Origin: Alphaproteobacteria bacterium | Lineage (GTDB): Bacteria > Pseudomonadota > Alphaproteobacteria > Micropepsales > Micropepsaceae | DNA length: 64,000 bases | NCBI GenBank assembly: GCA_019247845.1 | Contig: JAFBAL010000039.1 | Location: forward strand, 1-64,000 | Reading direction: 5' to 3' | In this document: piece after piece, positions 24,567-32,053 of the stretch | Numbering within the stretch: position 1 is the first letter of the stretch | Layout of the letters: each line of letters opens with the position of its first letter | Program-made: the position numbers and the translations under genes | Notes under the pieces: model-generated | Seen by the model: the letters and a program-made list of their open reading frames with translations, nothing else | What the model was told of the DNA's origin: nothing | The model's database searches: none

Positions 24567-27230
24567 TTAGGCCAGCCGCGCCACGGCGTCCTTGAGCCGC
24601 GCCGCCAGCGCCATCGCGTCGGCGCGCTTCTCGCGCTGCTCGGTCAGCACCTCTTCAGGCGCCTTGGCGACGAACTGCTCGTTGTTGAGCTTGGCGTCGA
24701 AGCGGGCGATCTCGTCCTGCGCCTTCTTGAGCTCCTTCTCGAGCCGCGCGCGTTCCTTGGCGAAGTCGATGACGTCGCCGAGCGGCAGCGCCACCGTCGC
24801 CTCGCCGAGCACGAACTGCGCGCAGCCCGAGGGAAGCGCGTCCGTCGCGTCGGCCGAGGCGAGCCGCGCCAGCGTCATGACGGAGTCGCGGTTGCGCTCC
24901 AGCCGGGCCTGGGTCTCAGGCGTCGCGTCCTTGAGCAGCAGCGCGATCTTGGCGGAGGACGGCACGTTCATCTCAGCGCGCACCGAGCGCACGCCGCTGA
25001 CGAGGTCGATCAGCCAGCCCATCTCGGCCCGCGCCGCATCGTCGGCGAAGGCGAGCTTCGGCCACTCCGCCTCGATCAGCAGCGACGCGCGCGGATCGGC
25101 ATGCTCGGCAGTCCGCGCCCACAGCTCTTCGGTGATGAAGGGCATGACGGGATGCAGGAGCTTGAGGATCTGGTCGCGCGTCCAGGCGGCGGTCATGCGC
25201 GCCTCGGCCTTGGCGCCCTCGTCCGTGCCGTTCAGCAGCGGCTTGATCAGCTCCAGGTACCAGTCGCAATAGACGTCCCAGACGAAGCGGTAGATCGCGC
25301 CCGCCGCGTCGTTGAAGTGCAGTTCTTCCAGGTTCTTGGTGACTTCTGCCGCCGTCGCCGCGCATTCCGCGACGATCCAGCGGTTGACGGTCAAAGTCGC
25401 CGCGGCCGGATCGAAGTCGTTGCGCGTCTCGCAGCCGTTCATCTCGCAGAAGCGCGCCGCGTTCCACAGCTTGGTCGCGAAGTTGCGGTTGACCTCGACG
25501 CGGCTGGGTCCGATGCGCATGTCGCGGCCGGTGCCCGCGGCCAGCGCCAGCGTGAAGCGCAGCGCGTCGGCGCCGTAGTCCCGGATCAGGTCGAGCGGGT
25601 CGACGACGTTGCCCTTGGTTTTCGACATCTTCACGCCCTTCTCGTCCAGGACGCGGGTGTGGATGAAGACGCGGTGGAACGGCACGGCCTTTTCGACCGG
25701 CTCTCCGGGGCTCTCCGGGGGCATGAAATGCAGCCCCATCATCATCATGCGCGCGACCCAGAAGAAGATGATGTCGAAGCCGGTGACGAGGACCGAGGTC
25801 GGGTAATAGCGCGCGAGCTCCGGCGTCTCGTCCGGCCAGCCGAGCGTCGAGAACGGCCACAGCGCGGACGAGAACCAGGTGTCGAGCACGTCGGGGTCGC
25901 GCGCGAGCGTCTTGCCGCCGGCCTGCGCGCGCGCTTCCTCTTCCGTCTCGGCGACGTAGATCTGGCCCTCCTCGTCGTACCACGCCGGGATCTGGTGTCC
26001 CCACCACAGCTGGCGCGAGATGCACCAGGGATGAATGTTGCGCATCCAGCGGAAATACACGTCCTCCCACTGCTGCGGCGCGATCTTGGTGCGCCCGTCC
26101 TCGACCGCCTTGATGGCCTTCTCGGCCAGCGGCGCGACGTTCAGGTACCACTGCTCGGTCATGAACGGCTCGAGCACGACGGTCTTTGTCTTCTCGTCGT
26201 GCGGCACGGCGTGGGTGATCGGCTCGATGCGGTCGAGCAGCTCCATCGCCTCCAGGTCGGCGACGATGCGCTTGCGCGCCTCGAAGCGGTCGAGGCCGCG
26301 ATAGGCCTCCGGCACGCTGTCGTTCAAGGTGCCGTCGCGGTTGAGGATATTGATCAGCGGCAAGTTGTGGCGCTTGCCGACCTCGAAGTCGTTGAAGTCG
26401 TGGCCGGGCGTGATCTTGACCGCGCCGGTGCCCTTCTCCGGATCGGAATGCTCGTCGGCGACGATCGGGATGAGCCGGTCCGCGAGCGGCAGGCGCAATT
26501 GCTTGCCGATCAGGTCGCGATAGCGCTCGTCGTCGGGATGCACCGCGACGGCGGTGTCTCCCAGCATGGTTTCGGGGCGCGTGGTGGCGACGGTGACGAC
26601 GCGGCCCGTCTGTCCTTCGATCGGATATTTGAGGTACCAGAGATGCCCCTTCATCTCGATGCTCTCGACTTCGAGATCGGAGACGGCGGTCTGAAGCCTG
26701 GGGTCCCAATTGACCAGCCGCTTGTCCTTGTAGATCAAGCCTTGCTTGTAGAGCTCGACGAAGACCTTGAGCACGGCGCGCGACAGCCCGTCGTCCATCG
26801 TGAAGCGCTCGCGCGACCAGTCGGCCGAGGCGCCGAGCCGGCGCAGCTGCTCGCCGATGGCGCCGCCGCTCTCGTCCTTCCACTTCCACACCGCCTCCAA
26901 GAACTTCTCGCGCCCCATCGCGACGCGGCTCTGCTGGCGCTCGGCCAGCTGGCGCTCGACGACGAGCTGGGTGGCGATACCGGCATGGTCCATGCCCGGC
27001 TGCCACAGGACGTCCTTGCCGCGCATGCGCTCGAAGCGGGCGAGCGCGTCCTGCAGCGTGTTGTTCAGCGCGTGGCCGATATGCAGGCGGCCGGTGACGT
27101 TGGGCGGCGGGATGACGATGCAGAACGGCTCGGCATCCGGCCTGCGGTTCGTGCGGAACGCGCCGGAGGCTTCCCACTGGGCATAGATGCGCCCTTCCAC
27201 CGCGTTGGGCGAGAACGTCTTGTCGAGCAT
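24567..27230 (-). CDS. valS: Valyl-tRNA synthetase
   Basis: An 887-residue class I aminoacyl-tRNA synthetase. It has the HIGH motif in PPPNVTGRLHIGHALNN (about 43-59), the KMSKS-type motif VKMSKTKGNVVDP at about 530, the editing (CP1) domain with TTRPETMLGDTAVAVHP and a C-terminal coiled coil (about 815-887, ERARLEKELKKAQDEIARF). All are complete. It follows popZ and tolC on the same strand, an order conserved in alphaproteobacteria. The gap of 113 bp to popZ may hold its own promoter. Confidence 0.97.
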   Translation of the reverse strand: MLDKTFSPNAVEGRIYAQWEASGAFRTNRRPDAEPFCIVIPPPNVTGRLHIGHALNNTLQDALARFERMRGKDVLWQPGMDHAGIATQLVVERQLAERQQSRVAMGREKFLEAVWKWKDESGGAIGEQLRRLGASADWSRERFTMDDGLSRAVLKVFVELYKQGLIYKDKRLVNWDPRLQTAVSDLEVESIEMKGHLWYLKYPIEGQTGRVVTVATTRPETMLGDTAVAVHPDDERYRDLIGKQLRLPLADRLIPIVADEHSDPEKGTGAVKITPGHDFNDFEVGKRHNLPLINILNRDGTLNDSVPEAYRGLDRFEARKRIVADLEAMELLDRIEPITHAVPHDEKTKTVVLEPFMTEQWYLNVAPLAEKAIKAVEDGRTKIAPQQWEDVYFRWMRNIHPWCISRQLWWGHQIPAWYDEEGQIYVAETEEEARAQAGGKTLARDPDVLDTWFSSALWPFSTLGWPDETPELARYYPTSVLVTGFDIIFFWVARMMMMGLHFMPPESPGEPVEKAVPFHRVFIHTRVLDEKGVKMSKTKGNVVDPLDLIRDYGADALRFTLALAAGTGRDMRIGPSRVEVNRNFATKLWNAARFCEMNGCETRNDFDPAAATLTVNRWIVAECAATAAEVTKNLEELHFNDAAGAIYRFVWDVYCDWYLELIKPLLNGTDEGAKAEARMTAAWTRDQILKLLHPVMPFITEELWARTAEHADPRASLLIEAEWPKLAFADDAARAEMGWLIDLVSGVRSVRAEMNVPSSAKIALLLKDATPETQARLERNRDSVMTLARLASADATDALPSGCAQFVLGEATVALPLGDVIDFAKERARLEKELKKAQDEIARFDAKLNNEQFVAKAPEEVLTEQREKRADAMALAARLKDAVARLA

Positions 27231-27343
27231 GGGTGGGCGAACCTCTTGTACGGCGTATTCCGGTTGGTGAAGCCCGGAACGGCGCGCGTCAAGAGGCCGT
27301 CCGGGGATTTGGCGCCCCGGACCTGCCAATGCGTTGGCTTAGA

Positions 27344-28045
27344 TCAGTGGCGGGCGCGGGCGACGCGCTCTACTTCCGCCCGTACCGCGCCTTCGAGCAG
27401 CGCGGGGAAGTGCTCGTCCATCCACTCGCGGACAAGCGGCTTCAGCTTCTCGACCACGGCGTCGGAATTGTCGCCCAGCCACTGGTGCAGGACCGGACCG
27501 AAGCCGTCCTTGACGGCCTTTTCGAACACGGCCTGGACCGAGGCGCCGTCGGCCGTCGCGGCAGGCGCGGGCTCGGCGGCGCGCGGCGCCGGCTCCTCGG
27601 CCTTGGGCGCCTGGATGCTGGCGAAGGAATCCTCAAGCGCCTTGCGCGTCTTGTCGGAGAAGAAACCTTCATGCGGCTGGACGGCGGGGGCTTCGCTCAT
27701 GGGGGACTCCTCGATCGTCTGGAACACGACGTCGTTTTCGATTTTCGCAGGCTCGGGCTCGATGACGGGCTGGGGCGCCGGCTGAGCTTCGATCACGGGT
27801 TCTTTCGGCGCCTGGAACTCGGGCGCGGGCGGCGGCACGGGCGCGGCGGCCATGACCGGCGCGGGCGCCGGCGGCTCGTCGTGAATCTCGTGCGTCAGGT
27901 CGAGCACGTCGGCTTCCATCGGCGCGGGCGCCGCGGCCTGCACCGGTGCGGCCTGCTGCGTCTCGGTGGAATCCTCGGAGATGATCTTGCGGATGGAGGC
28001 GAGGATTTCCTCCATGGTGGGTTCGTGCTGAGGGCTCGACGCCAT
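27344..28045 (-). CDS. popZ: PopZ-like polar organising protein (DUF2497)
   Basis: A 233-residue protein with the PopZ plan: N-terminal helix PTMEEILASIRKIISEDS (about 9-26) that binds clients, a long acidic proline/alanine-rich disordered middle (about 30-165), and a C-terminal helical oligomerisation region KDGFGPVLHQWLGDNSDAVVEKLKPLVREWMDEHFPALLEGAVRAEVERVARA (about 180-230). PopZ forms polar condensates that tether the chromosome origin in alphaproteobacteria. An ATG two codons upstream (28051) is also possible, but the GGAG sits 6 bases before the ATG at 28045 and touches the other. Confidence 0.85.
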   Translation of the reverse strand: MASSPQHEPTMEEILASIRKIISEDSTETQQAAPVQAAAPAPMEADVLDLTHEIHDEPPAPAPVMAAAPVPPPAPEFQAPKEPVIEAQPAPQPVIEPEPAKIENDVVFQTIEESPMSEAPAVQPHEGFFSDKTRKALEDSFASIQAPKAEEPAPRAAEPAPAATADGASVQAVFEKAVKDGFGPVLHQWLGDNSDAVVEKLKPLVREWMDEHFPALLEGAVRAEVERVARARH

Positions 28046-28148
28046 GCTCATCTCCAGCCGCGCTTTCTCTTGGATATACGACCCTAGGATAATCGCGGGC
28101 GGAACGCAAAAATTTTCTTAATGAATGAGAGGGTTATGGCAGGTTTCT

Positions 28149-29759
28149 CTACTCGGAGCCGCCGCCGAAGCCGATCCACGCCGCGGCGTCGTTGTCGTAG
28201 TGCACGAGCGGATCGTAGAGCTTGACCTTCAGCCCCAGCCCCTTCGCCGTCAGCCCGCCGCCCGCGGCGAGCGCGGTATAGGCGGCGACCACCGCGTTGC
28301 GCTGCGAGGTCACGAGCGCCACCTGGGCGTTGAGCAGCTCCTGCTCGGCATTGAGCACGTCGAGCACGGTGCGGCCGCCGACCTGCTGCTCCTTGCTCAC
28401 GCCTTCGAAGGCGATGGCGTCGGCCTTGGCGGTCGCGTCGTTGGACTCGATGGTGCCGAGCGCGGACTGGTAGCCCGCCCAGGTCGCGTCGACCGCGTCG
28501 CGCACCTGGCGGTCGGCCACGGCGACGTTGAGCTTGGACTGGGTATGCAGCTCGCGCGCCTGGCGGATCGAGGCCTCCTCGACGCCGGCCTGGTAGATCG
28601 GCACGTGCAGCTGCGCGATCGCGGAGAGGCCGTGCTGGGCGGTGGCCTGCGGGCTGCCGCCGTCGGCGCCGAAGCCTTGCACCGAGTTCAGCGCGCTCTG
28701 CGAATAGAGATACTGGCCCTGCAGCTGCAAGGTCGGCCCCATCGCGCCCCAGGCGTCGTCGACCGCATAGTTCGCGGCGCGCTCGTTGAACTGGGCGGTG
28801 AGCAGCAGCGGGCTCTGCTTCAGCGCCATGCCGAGCAGCGCGTCCTGGTCTTCGGGCATCCTGGGCAGCGCCGGATCGCTCTCCAGGGTCTCGGCCGGGC
28901 GGCCGATGGTCTTGAGGAAATCGGCGCGGCTGGTCGCGAGCTGGCCGCGCGCCGTGGTGAGGTCGGACTGCGCGGTCGCGAGCCGCGCCTCGGACTGGGC
29001 GACGTCGGTGCGGGTGAGCGAGCCGGCCTTGAACTCGAGCTGCGTGGAATCGCGCTGGCGGCGCAGCACCGCGACGTTGTGCTCTTTCAGCTTCACGATG
29101 GCGCCGTCGCGCACGACGTTCATGTACGCGGTCACGGTGTCGAGCAGCACGGTCTGCTCGGTCGCGGTCAGCTGCGCGCGGCCCGAGCGCACCAGCGCCT
29201 TGGCGCGGCTGATCTCGGCGATGGTGCGGCCGCTGCGGAAGATCGGCTGAGTCAAGGTCGCAGCCCCGTTCAGCGGATGATCGGTGATCGAGCCGTTGAC
29301 GATGGTGACGCCCGTCCCCGCCGGCGGCACCGGCTGCTGCAGGGCCGGCGGAACGCCGACCGGATGCGGGCCGGTCACCACGCCGCCGCCGTTGATCGCG
29401 ACGGGGAAGTAATACTTCTCGACTCCGTAGCTCGCGTCGATCGCGAAGGTCGGCCGCCACGCGCCGTTCGCCTTGGCCACGTCCTCGTCGCTGGCGCGCA
29501 GGCCGGCCTGGGCCGCGGCGAGCTCGGGATTGGTCTCATAGGCGATGCCGAGCGCGTCGTTCAGCGTCATGCTCGGCGTCTCGGGCGCGGCCTGGGGCGG
29601 CATGCCGGGCACCGCAGCGGCGGGAGGCGTCGAGTTGTCGGGCTTGTCCGCCTGGGCAAGCCTGGCCGGCTTGGGATGATGCTTGGCCGCGGCGAGCGCG
29701 GGGCCGGCCCAGGCTACGGCGAAAGCGGCGAAAATGGCGCCGTGGCGGATGAAACGCAT
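28149..29759 (-). CDS. TolC-family outer membrane efflux channel
   Basis: A 536-residue outer membrane factor with signal peptide 1-23. The body has the two OEP repeats: SMTLNDALGIAYETNPELAAAQAGLRASDEDV at about 63-94, GSLTRTDVAQSEARLATAQSDL at about 245-266, and the second half with VGGRTVLDVLNAEQELLNAQVALV at about 470-493. The proline-rich stretch after the signal peptide and a glycine-rich insertion (NGGGVVTGPHPVG) are lineage-specific. It would trimerise to form the exit duct for RND, MFS or type I systems; no partner genes are in this window. It lies between pcm and popZ. Confidence 0.93.
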   Translation of the reverse strand: MRFIRHGAIFAAFAVAWAGPALAAAKHHPKPARLAQADKPDNSTPPAAAVPGMPPQAAPETPSMTLNDALGIAYETNPELAAAQAGLRASDEDVAKANGAWRPTFAIDASYGVEKYYFPVAINGGGVVTGPHPVGVPPALQQPVPPAGTGVTIVNGSITDHPLNGAATLTQPIFRSGRTIAEISRAKALVRSGRAQLTATEQTVLLDTVTAYMNVVRDGAIVKLKEHNVAVLRRQRDSTQLEFKAGSLTRTDVAQSEARLATAQSDLTTARGQLATSRADFLKTIGRPAETLESDPALPRMPEDQDALLGMALKQSPLLLTAQFNERAANYAVDDAWGAMGPTLQLQGQYLYSQSALNSVQGFGADGGSPQATAQHGLSAIAQLHVPIYQAGVEEASIRQARELHTQSKLNVAVADRQVRDAVDATWAGYQSALGTIESNDATAKADAIAFEGVSKEQQVGGRTVLDVLNAEQELLNAQVALVTSQRNAVVAAYTALAAGGGLTAKGLGLKVKLYDPLVHYDNDAAAWIGFGGGSE

Positions 29760-29808
29760 GACCAGATCCCCTTCGCCAAATCCCTTTCAGCAACCCGGAT
29801 ATGGGGTG

Positions 29809-30465
29809 TCAGAAGACGAATCCAACGGTCTTCGAAAATCCCACTAGTGGCGGCACGGCGGCGTCGAAGCCGGCGCGCTGGCTGATCCCGCCGTGCTCGC
29901 GCACGAAAATCTCGCCGCGGCTGGCGAAGCTGCCGTCGCCGATGACCGCGACCAGCCGCCCGCCTTCGGCGAGCTGGGCGATCAGCGCGTCGGGCCGCTC
30001 GGGGATCGCGCCGTTGACGACGATCACGTCGAACGGCGCCTTGGCCTTGAGGCCCAGGTTCAGAGCGCCCTGGGTCACGACGACGTTGCTCGCGCCGACC
30101 GACGGCAGCAGCTCATAGGCGATGCGGACGAGCTCGGCGTCCTGCTCCAGCGCGATGACGTTCCTGGCCAGGCGCGCGAGCACGGCGGACGAATAGCCTG
30201 TGGCGGCGCCGACATCGAGAACGGTGTCGGTGCCCTGGATATCGGCCAGCGCCACGAGCTTGGCGAAGCTGCGCGGATCGAGCAGGAAGCGCCCCGGCGC
30301 CACCTCGACCGGCACGTCGGCATAGGCGAGCGCGCGCTTGGCCGCCGGCACGAACCGCTCGCGCGCGATCTCGCCCATGGCGGCATGGATGCGCGGATCG
30401 GTGACGTCGTTGATGCGCACCTGCGCCTCGACCATGTTGAAGCGTTGAGCGGCGAATGGGAGCAT
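29809..30465 (-). CDS. pcm: Protein-L-isoaspartate O-methyltransferase
   Basis: A 218-residue methyltransferase that repairs isoaspartyl residues, of the short alphaproteobacterial type. The N-terminal AAQRFNMVEAQVRINDVTDPRIHAAM is family-typical; LDPRSFAKLVALADIQGTDTVLDVGAATGYSSAVLA contains the SAM-binding motif I (about residues 80-93); ALEQD is motif II and PFDVIVVNGAIPE motif post-I/III. In this subfamily the gene usually precedes tolC, as here. The enzyme may act on other substrates because the alphaproteobacterial branch is divergent. Confidence 0.9.
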   Translation of the reverse strand: MLPFAAQRFNMVEAQVRINDVTDPRIHAAMGEIARERFVPAAKRALAYADVPVEVAPGRFLLDPRSFAKLVALADIQGTDTVLDVGAATGYSSAVLARLARNVIALEQDAELVRIAYELLPSVGASNVVVTQGALNLGLKAKAPFDVIVVNGAIPERPDALIAQLAEGGRLVAVIGDGSFASRGEIFVREHGGISQRAGFDAAVPPLVGFSKTVGFVF

Positions 30466-30575
30466 GGCGCGGACTTCCGAGTCGGGTCTGAAAGGTTCGC
30501 GGGCTTATAATCGCGCGCGGCGGCGAACGGAAGCATTGGCGGGCGCGTATAACCTCTGCTATAGGCCCCCTCCCT

Positions 30576-30649
30576 GGTGACGTGGCGGAGTGGTTACGCA
30601 ACGGTCTGCAAAACCGTGTACCCCGGTTCAATTCCGGGCGTCACCTCCA
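30576..30649 (+). tRNA. tRNA-Cys (GCA)
   Basis: A 74-nt tRNA with encoded CCA (30647-30649). The acceptor GGTGACG (30576-30582) pairs with CGTCACC (30639-30645); the anticodon loop CTGCAAA gives GCA; the T-arm is CCCGGTTCAATTCCGGG. A trailer module begins at the next base. Confidence 0.97.
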
Positions 30650-30739
30650 GGCTTCGCTCGCGATAGCGCGTGAAGCCTGCCCGGCGTAGCCCGAAGGGCG
30701 GAGCCTGGGCTGGTTGCCGCGAACTACGCCTGGCAAGCC
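30650..30739 (+). repeat. tRNA-trailer module, copy 2 (after tRNA-Cys)
   Basis: Starts directly after the CCA end. A hairpin GGCTTC...GAAGCC (30650-30655 with 30672-30677, further pairing inward) is followed by the core TAGCCCGAAGGGCGGAG and by GGTTGCCGCG...TGGCAAGCC, whose ends (GGTTGCC and GGCAAGCC) can pair. It is homologous over its whole length to the blocks after tRNA-Ser, tRNA-Arg and tRNA-Pro. About 70 bp of AT-richer sequence with a CtrA-box-like motif follow before the next gene end. Confidence 0.7.
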
Positions 30740-30809
30740 AGTCTCGCCTTACTCTTCCTTCAAGGACCTGCAAACTTCCAACAGCCCCCAACCCCCTGAT
30801 TCGTCTGCG

Positions 30810-30825
30810 TTAACCTTCTATTAAC
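30810..30825 (+). promoter_or_regulatory. CtrA-box-like motif
   Basis: TTAA-CCTTCTA-TTAAC is an exact match to the CtrA consensus TTAA-N7-TTAAC of alphaproteobacteria. It lies between tRNA-Cys and the stop of a minus-strand gene, not upstream of any start I can see, so it may be fortuitous. Confidence 0.35.
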
Positions 30826-30826
30826 C

Positions 30827-31177
30827 TTATTGCGGCAGGCTGCCCTCGTCTTCCCTTGAAGACACCCCACCATTACCCAACGCCTTGGGGCCGGGCTCAT
30901 CACCCGGCCCTTTTTTTTCGGGCCGGGCCTTGCCCCGACGCCAGCGCGCCCAGCGGATGTCGAAGCGCCGCCGCATCCGCCGCAGCGGATGAAAGTCGAT
31001 CGACAAGACCATGATGCCCAAGGGAAACATCCAAAGGCCCAGGACGGGGAGGAACCACAGCAGCCCGCCGATCAAGAGGCCGATGCCGAGAGCGACGCGC
31101 TGGAACTTGGAACGGGGCAGCTTGATGGTGTGGCGGCCGAATCGCAGGGAATGGCCTGCGGCATGTGTGTCGGGCAT
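30827..31177 (-). CDS. Small two-helix inner-membrane protein
   Basis: A 116-residue protein with one long or two short membrane helices at about 28-60 (VALGIGLLIGGLLWFLPVLGLWMFPLGIMVLSI), flanked by basic residues (HTIKLPRSKFQR before, HPLRRMRRRFDIRWARWRRGK after). The C-terminal tail is polar and disordered. The GLLWFLPVLGLWMFPLG pattern resembles small PGPGW-type membrane proteins, but I do not assign a function. It lies between tRNA-Cys and tRNA-Asn on the opposite strand. Confidence 0.78.
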   Translation of the reverse strand: MPDTHAAGHSLRFGRHTIKLPRSKFQRVALGIGLLIGGLLWFLPVLGLWMFPLGIMVLSIDFHPLRRMRRRFDIRWARWRRGKARPEKKGPGDEPGPKALGNGGVSSREDEGSLPQ

Positions 31178-31259
31178 TTCGCCTCAAAAAGGCTTATGGG
31201 CTGCAAGATTGATATAGATATCGCCCGGCGGACACGCTAGACACGCCGCCTCGTGATGT

Positions 31260-31334
31260 TCCCCGGTAGCTCAGTGGTAGAGCAACCGGCTGTTAACCGG
31301 TTGGTCGCTGGTTCGAATCCGGCCCGGGGAGCCA
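31260..31334 (+). tRNA. tRNA-Asn (GTT)
   Basis: A 75-nt tRNA with encoded CCA. Acceptor TCCCCGG (31260-31266) pairs with CCGGGGA (31324-31330), the anticodon loop CTGTTAA gives GTT and the T-arm is GCTGGTTCGAATCCGGC. Unlike the other four tRNAs it has no trailer module; a vapC stop lies 6 bp downstream on the opposite strand. Confidence 0.97.
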
Positions 31335-31339
31335 CGATT

Positions 31340-31774
31340 TCATTCGATCAGATGCAGAGCTTCAGCGCCGCCAATGACGGCGGTGGCGACAAGTCGTCTG
31401 TCGAGAGACGCCAGTTTGCCATTGTGAGCTCGAGCCAATCCAAGGAGATAGCTGTCGGTTACCTGCTCAGAGTTCAACAACCGGCCCTGATCGAACCGCT
31501 GTGTCTCTAAAATGCTGATGTCATCCGGCCAGAAGATGTGCCCAGGTAAGGTGCACAGCTTCGCAATGTGCGGCACGACAGCCGACGGCGGGCCAAACGG
31601 CTTGGGATAGCGCTGGTGCCCTACAATTCTCACGACACCATTTTCGGTAAGTGGGCATGTCGCCCACGAGCGCTGACCTTGTTTTTCGAACCAGTCGTGC
31701 GCGACGTTGTGATGAACATGCAGAACGTCGATGAGCGCGATGAGAACGTTCACGTCCAAAAGAAACGTCGTCAC
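31340..31774 (-). CDS. vapC: VapC-type PIN-domain toxin
   Basis: A 144-residue PIN-fold ribonuclease. The acidic active-site residues are D7 (LLDVNVLIAL), E44 (PLTENGVVRI) and the later TDSYLLGLARAHNGKLASLD segment with two aspartates (about 107 and 124). VapC toxins cleave tRNA or rRNA when free of antitoxin. Its ATG overlaps the vapB stop. Its base composition is less GC-rich than the neighbours and it abuts tRNA-Asn, which suits acquisition by transfer. Confidence 0.92.
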   Translation of the reverse strand: MTTFLLDVNVLIALIDVLHVHHNVAHDWFEKQGQRSWATCPLTENGVVRIVGHQRYPKPFGPPSAVVPHIAKLCTLPGHIFWPDDISILETQRFDQGRLLNSEQVTDSYLLGLARAHNGKLASLDRRLVATAVIGGAEALHLIE

Positions 31775-32001
31775 GGAAGCTCATCGCGAAGCTTGTTGAC
31801 GAGCTCCAGCGTCACACACGGCACGCCGCTGCGCCCAGGTAGCAACGGCACCCCATTCCGCGTCGAGCCTGTAATGGGCTTCCCCTGCAGTGATTGGCGC
31901 GCAAGTGCCGAAATGACCTCGCCGACGGACTTGCCTTGCTGATCCGCGAGACCCTTGGCCGCCATCAGGACGTCGTCATCAATTGTCAGGGTCGTTCGCA
32001 T
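31771..32001 (-). CDS. vapB: VapB-type ribbon-helix-helix antitoxin
   Basis: A 76-residue antitoxin that precedes vapC with a four-base overlap. The N-terminus MRTTLTIDDDVLMAAKGLADQQGKSVGEVISALARQSL is a ribbon-helix-helix DNA-binding domain (residues 1-38); the C-terminus (GVPCVTLELVNKLRDELP) would block the toxin. A palindrome directly upstream is the likely operator. Confidence 0.9.
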   Translation of the reverse strand: MRTTLTIDDDVLMAAKGLADQQGKSVGEVISALARQSLQGKPITGSTRNGVPLLPGRSGVPCVTLELVNKLRDELP

Positions 32002-32003
32002 GC

Positions 32004-32027
32004 TTGATGCTCAACATCACGCATCAA
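32004..32027 (-). promoter_or_regulatory. Probable VapB operator
   Basis: TTGATGC (32004-32010) and GCATCAA (32021-32027) form a perfect 7-bp inverted repeat with a 10-base spacer, three bases upstream of the vapB ATG. VapBC complexes usually repress their own promoter through such palindromes. Confidence 0.65.
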
Positions 32028-32053
32028 ACATCTAACATGGTTCAACTGTAAAA

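Noticed and set aside
24069..27785. A 1238-codon plus-strand frame through the valS region.
   Set aside because: Antisense to valS and part of popZ, and it begins inside the HD-hydrolase gene in a different frame. The amino-acid pattern (His/Arg/Asp-rich) is typical of shadow frames.
30810..30825. A CtrA-controlled promoter.
   Set aside because: The motif is an exact match but lies just beyond the stop of the minus-strand gene and faces no start codon.
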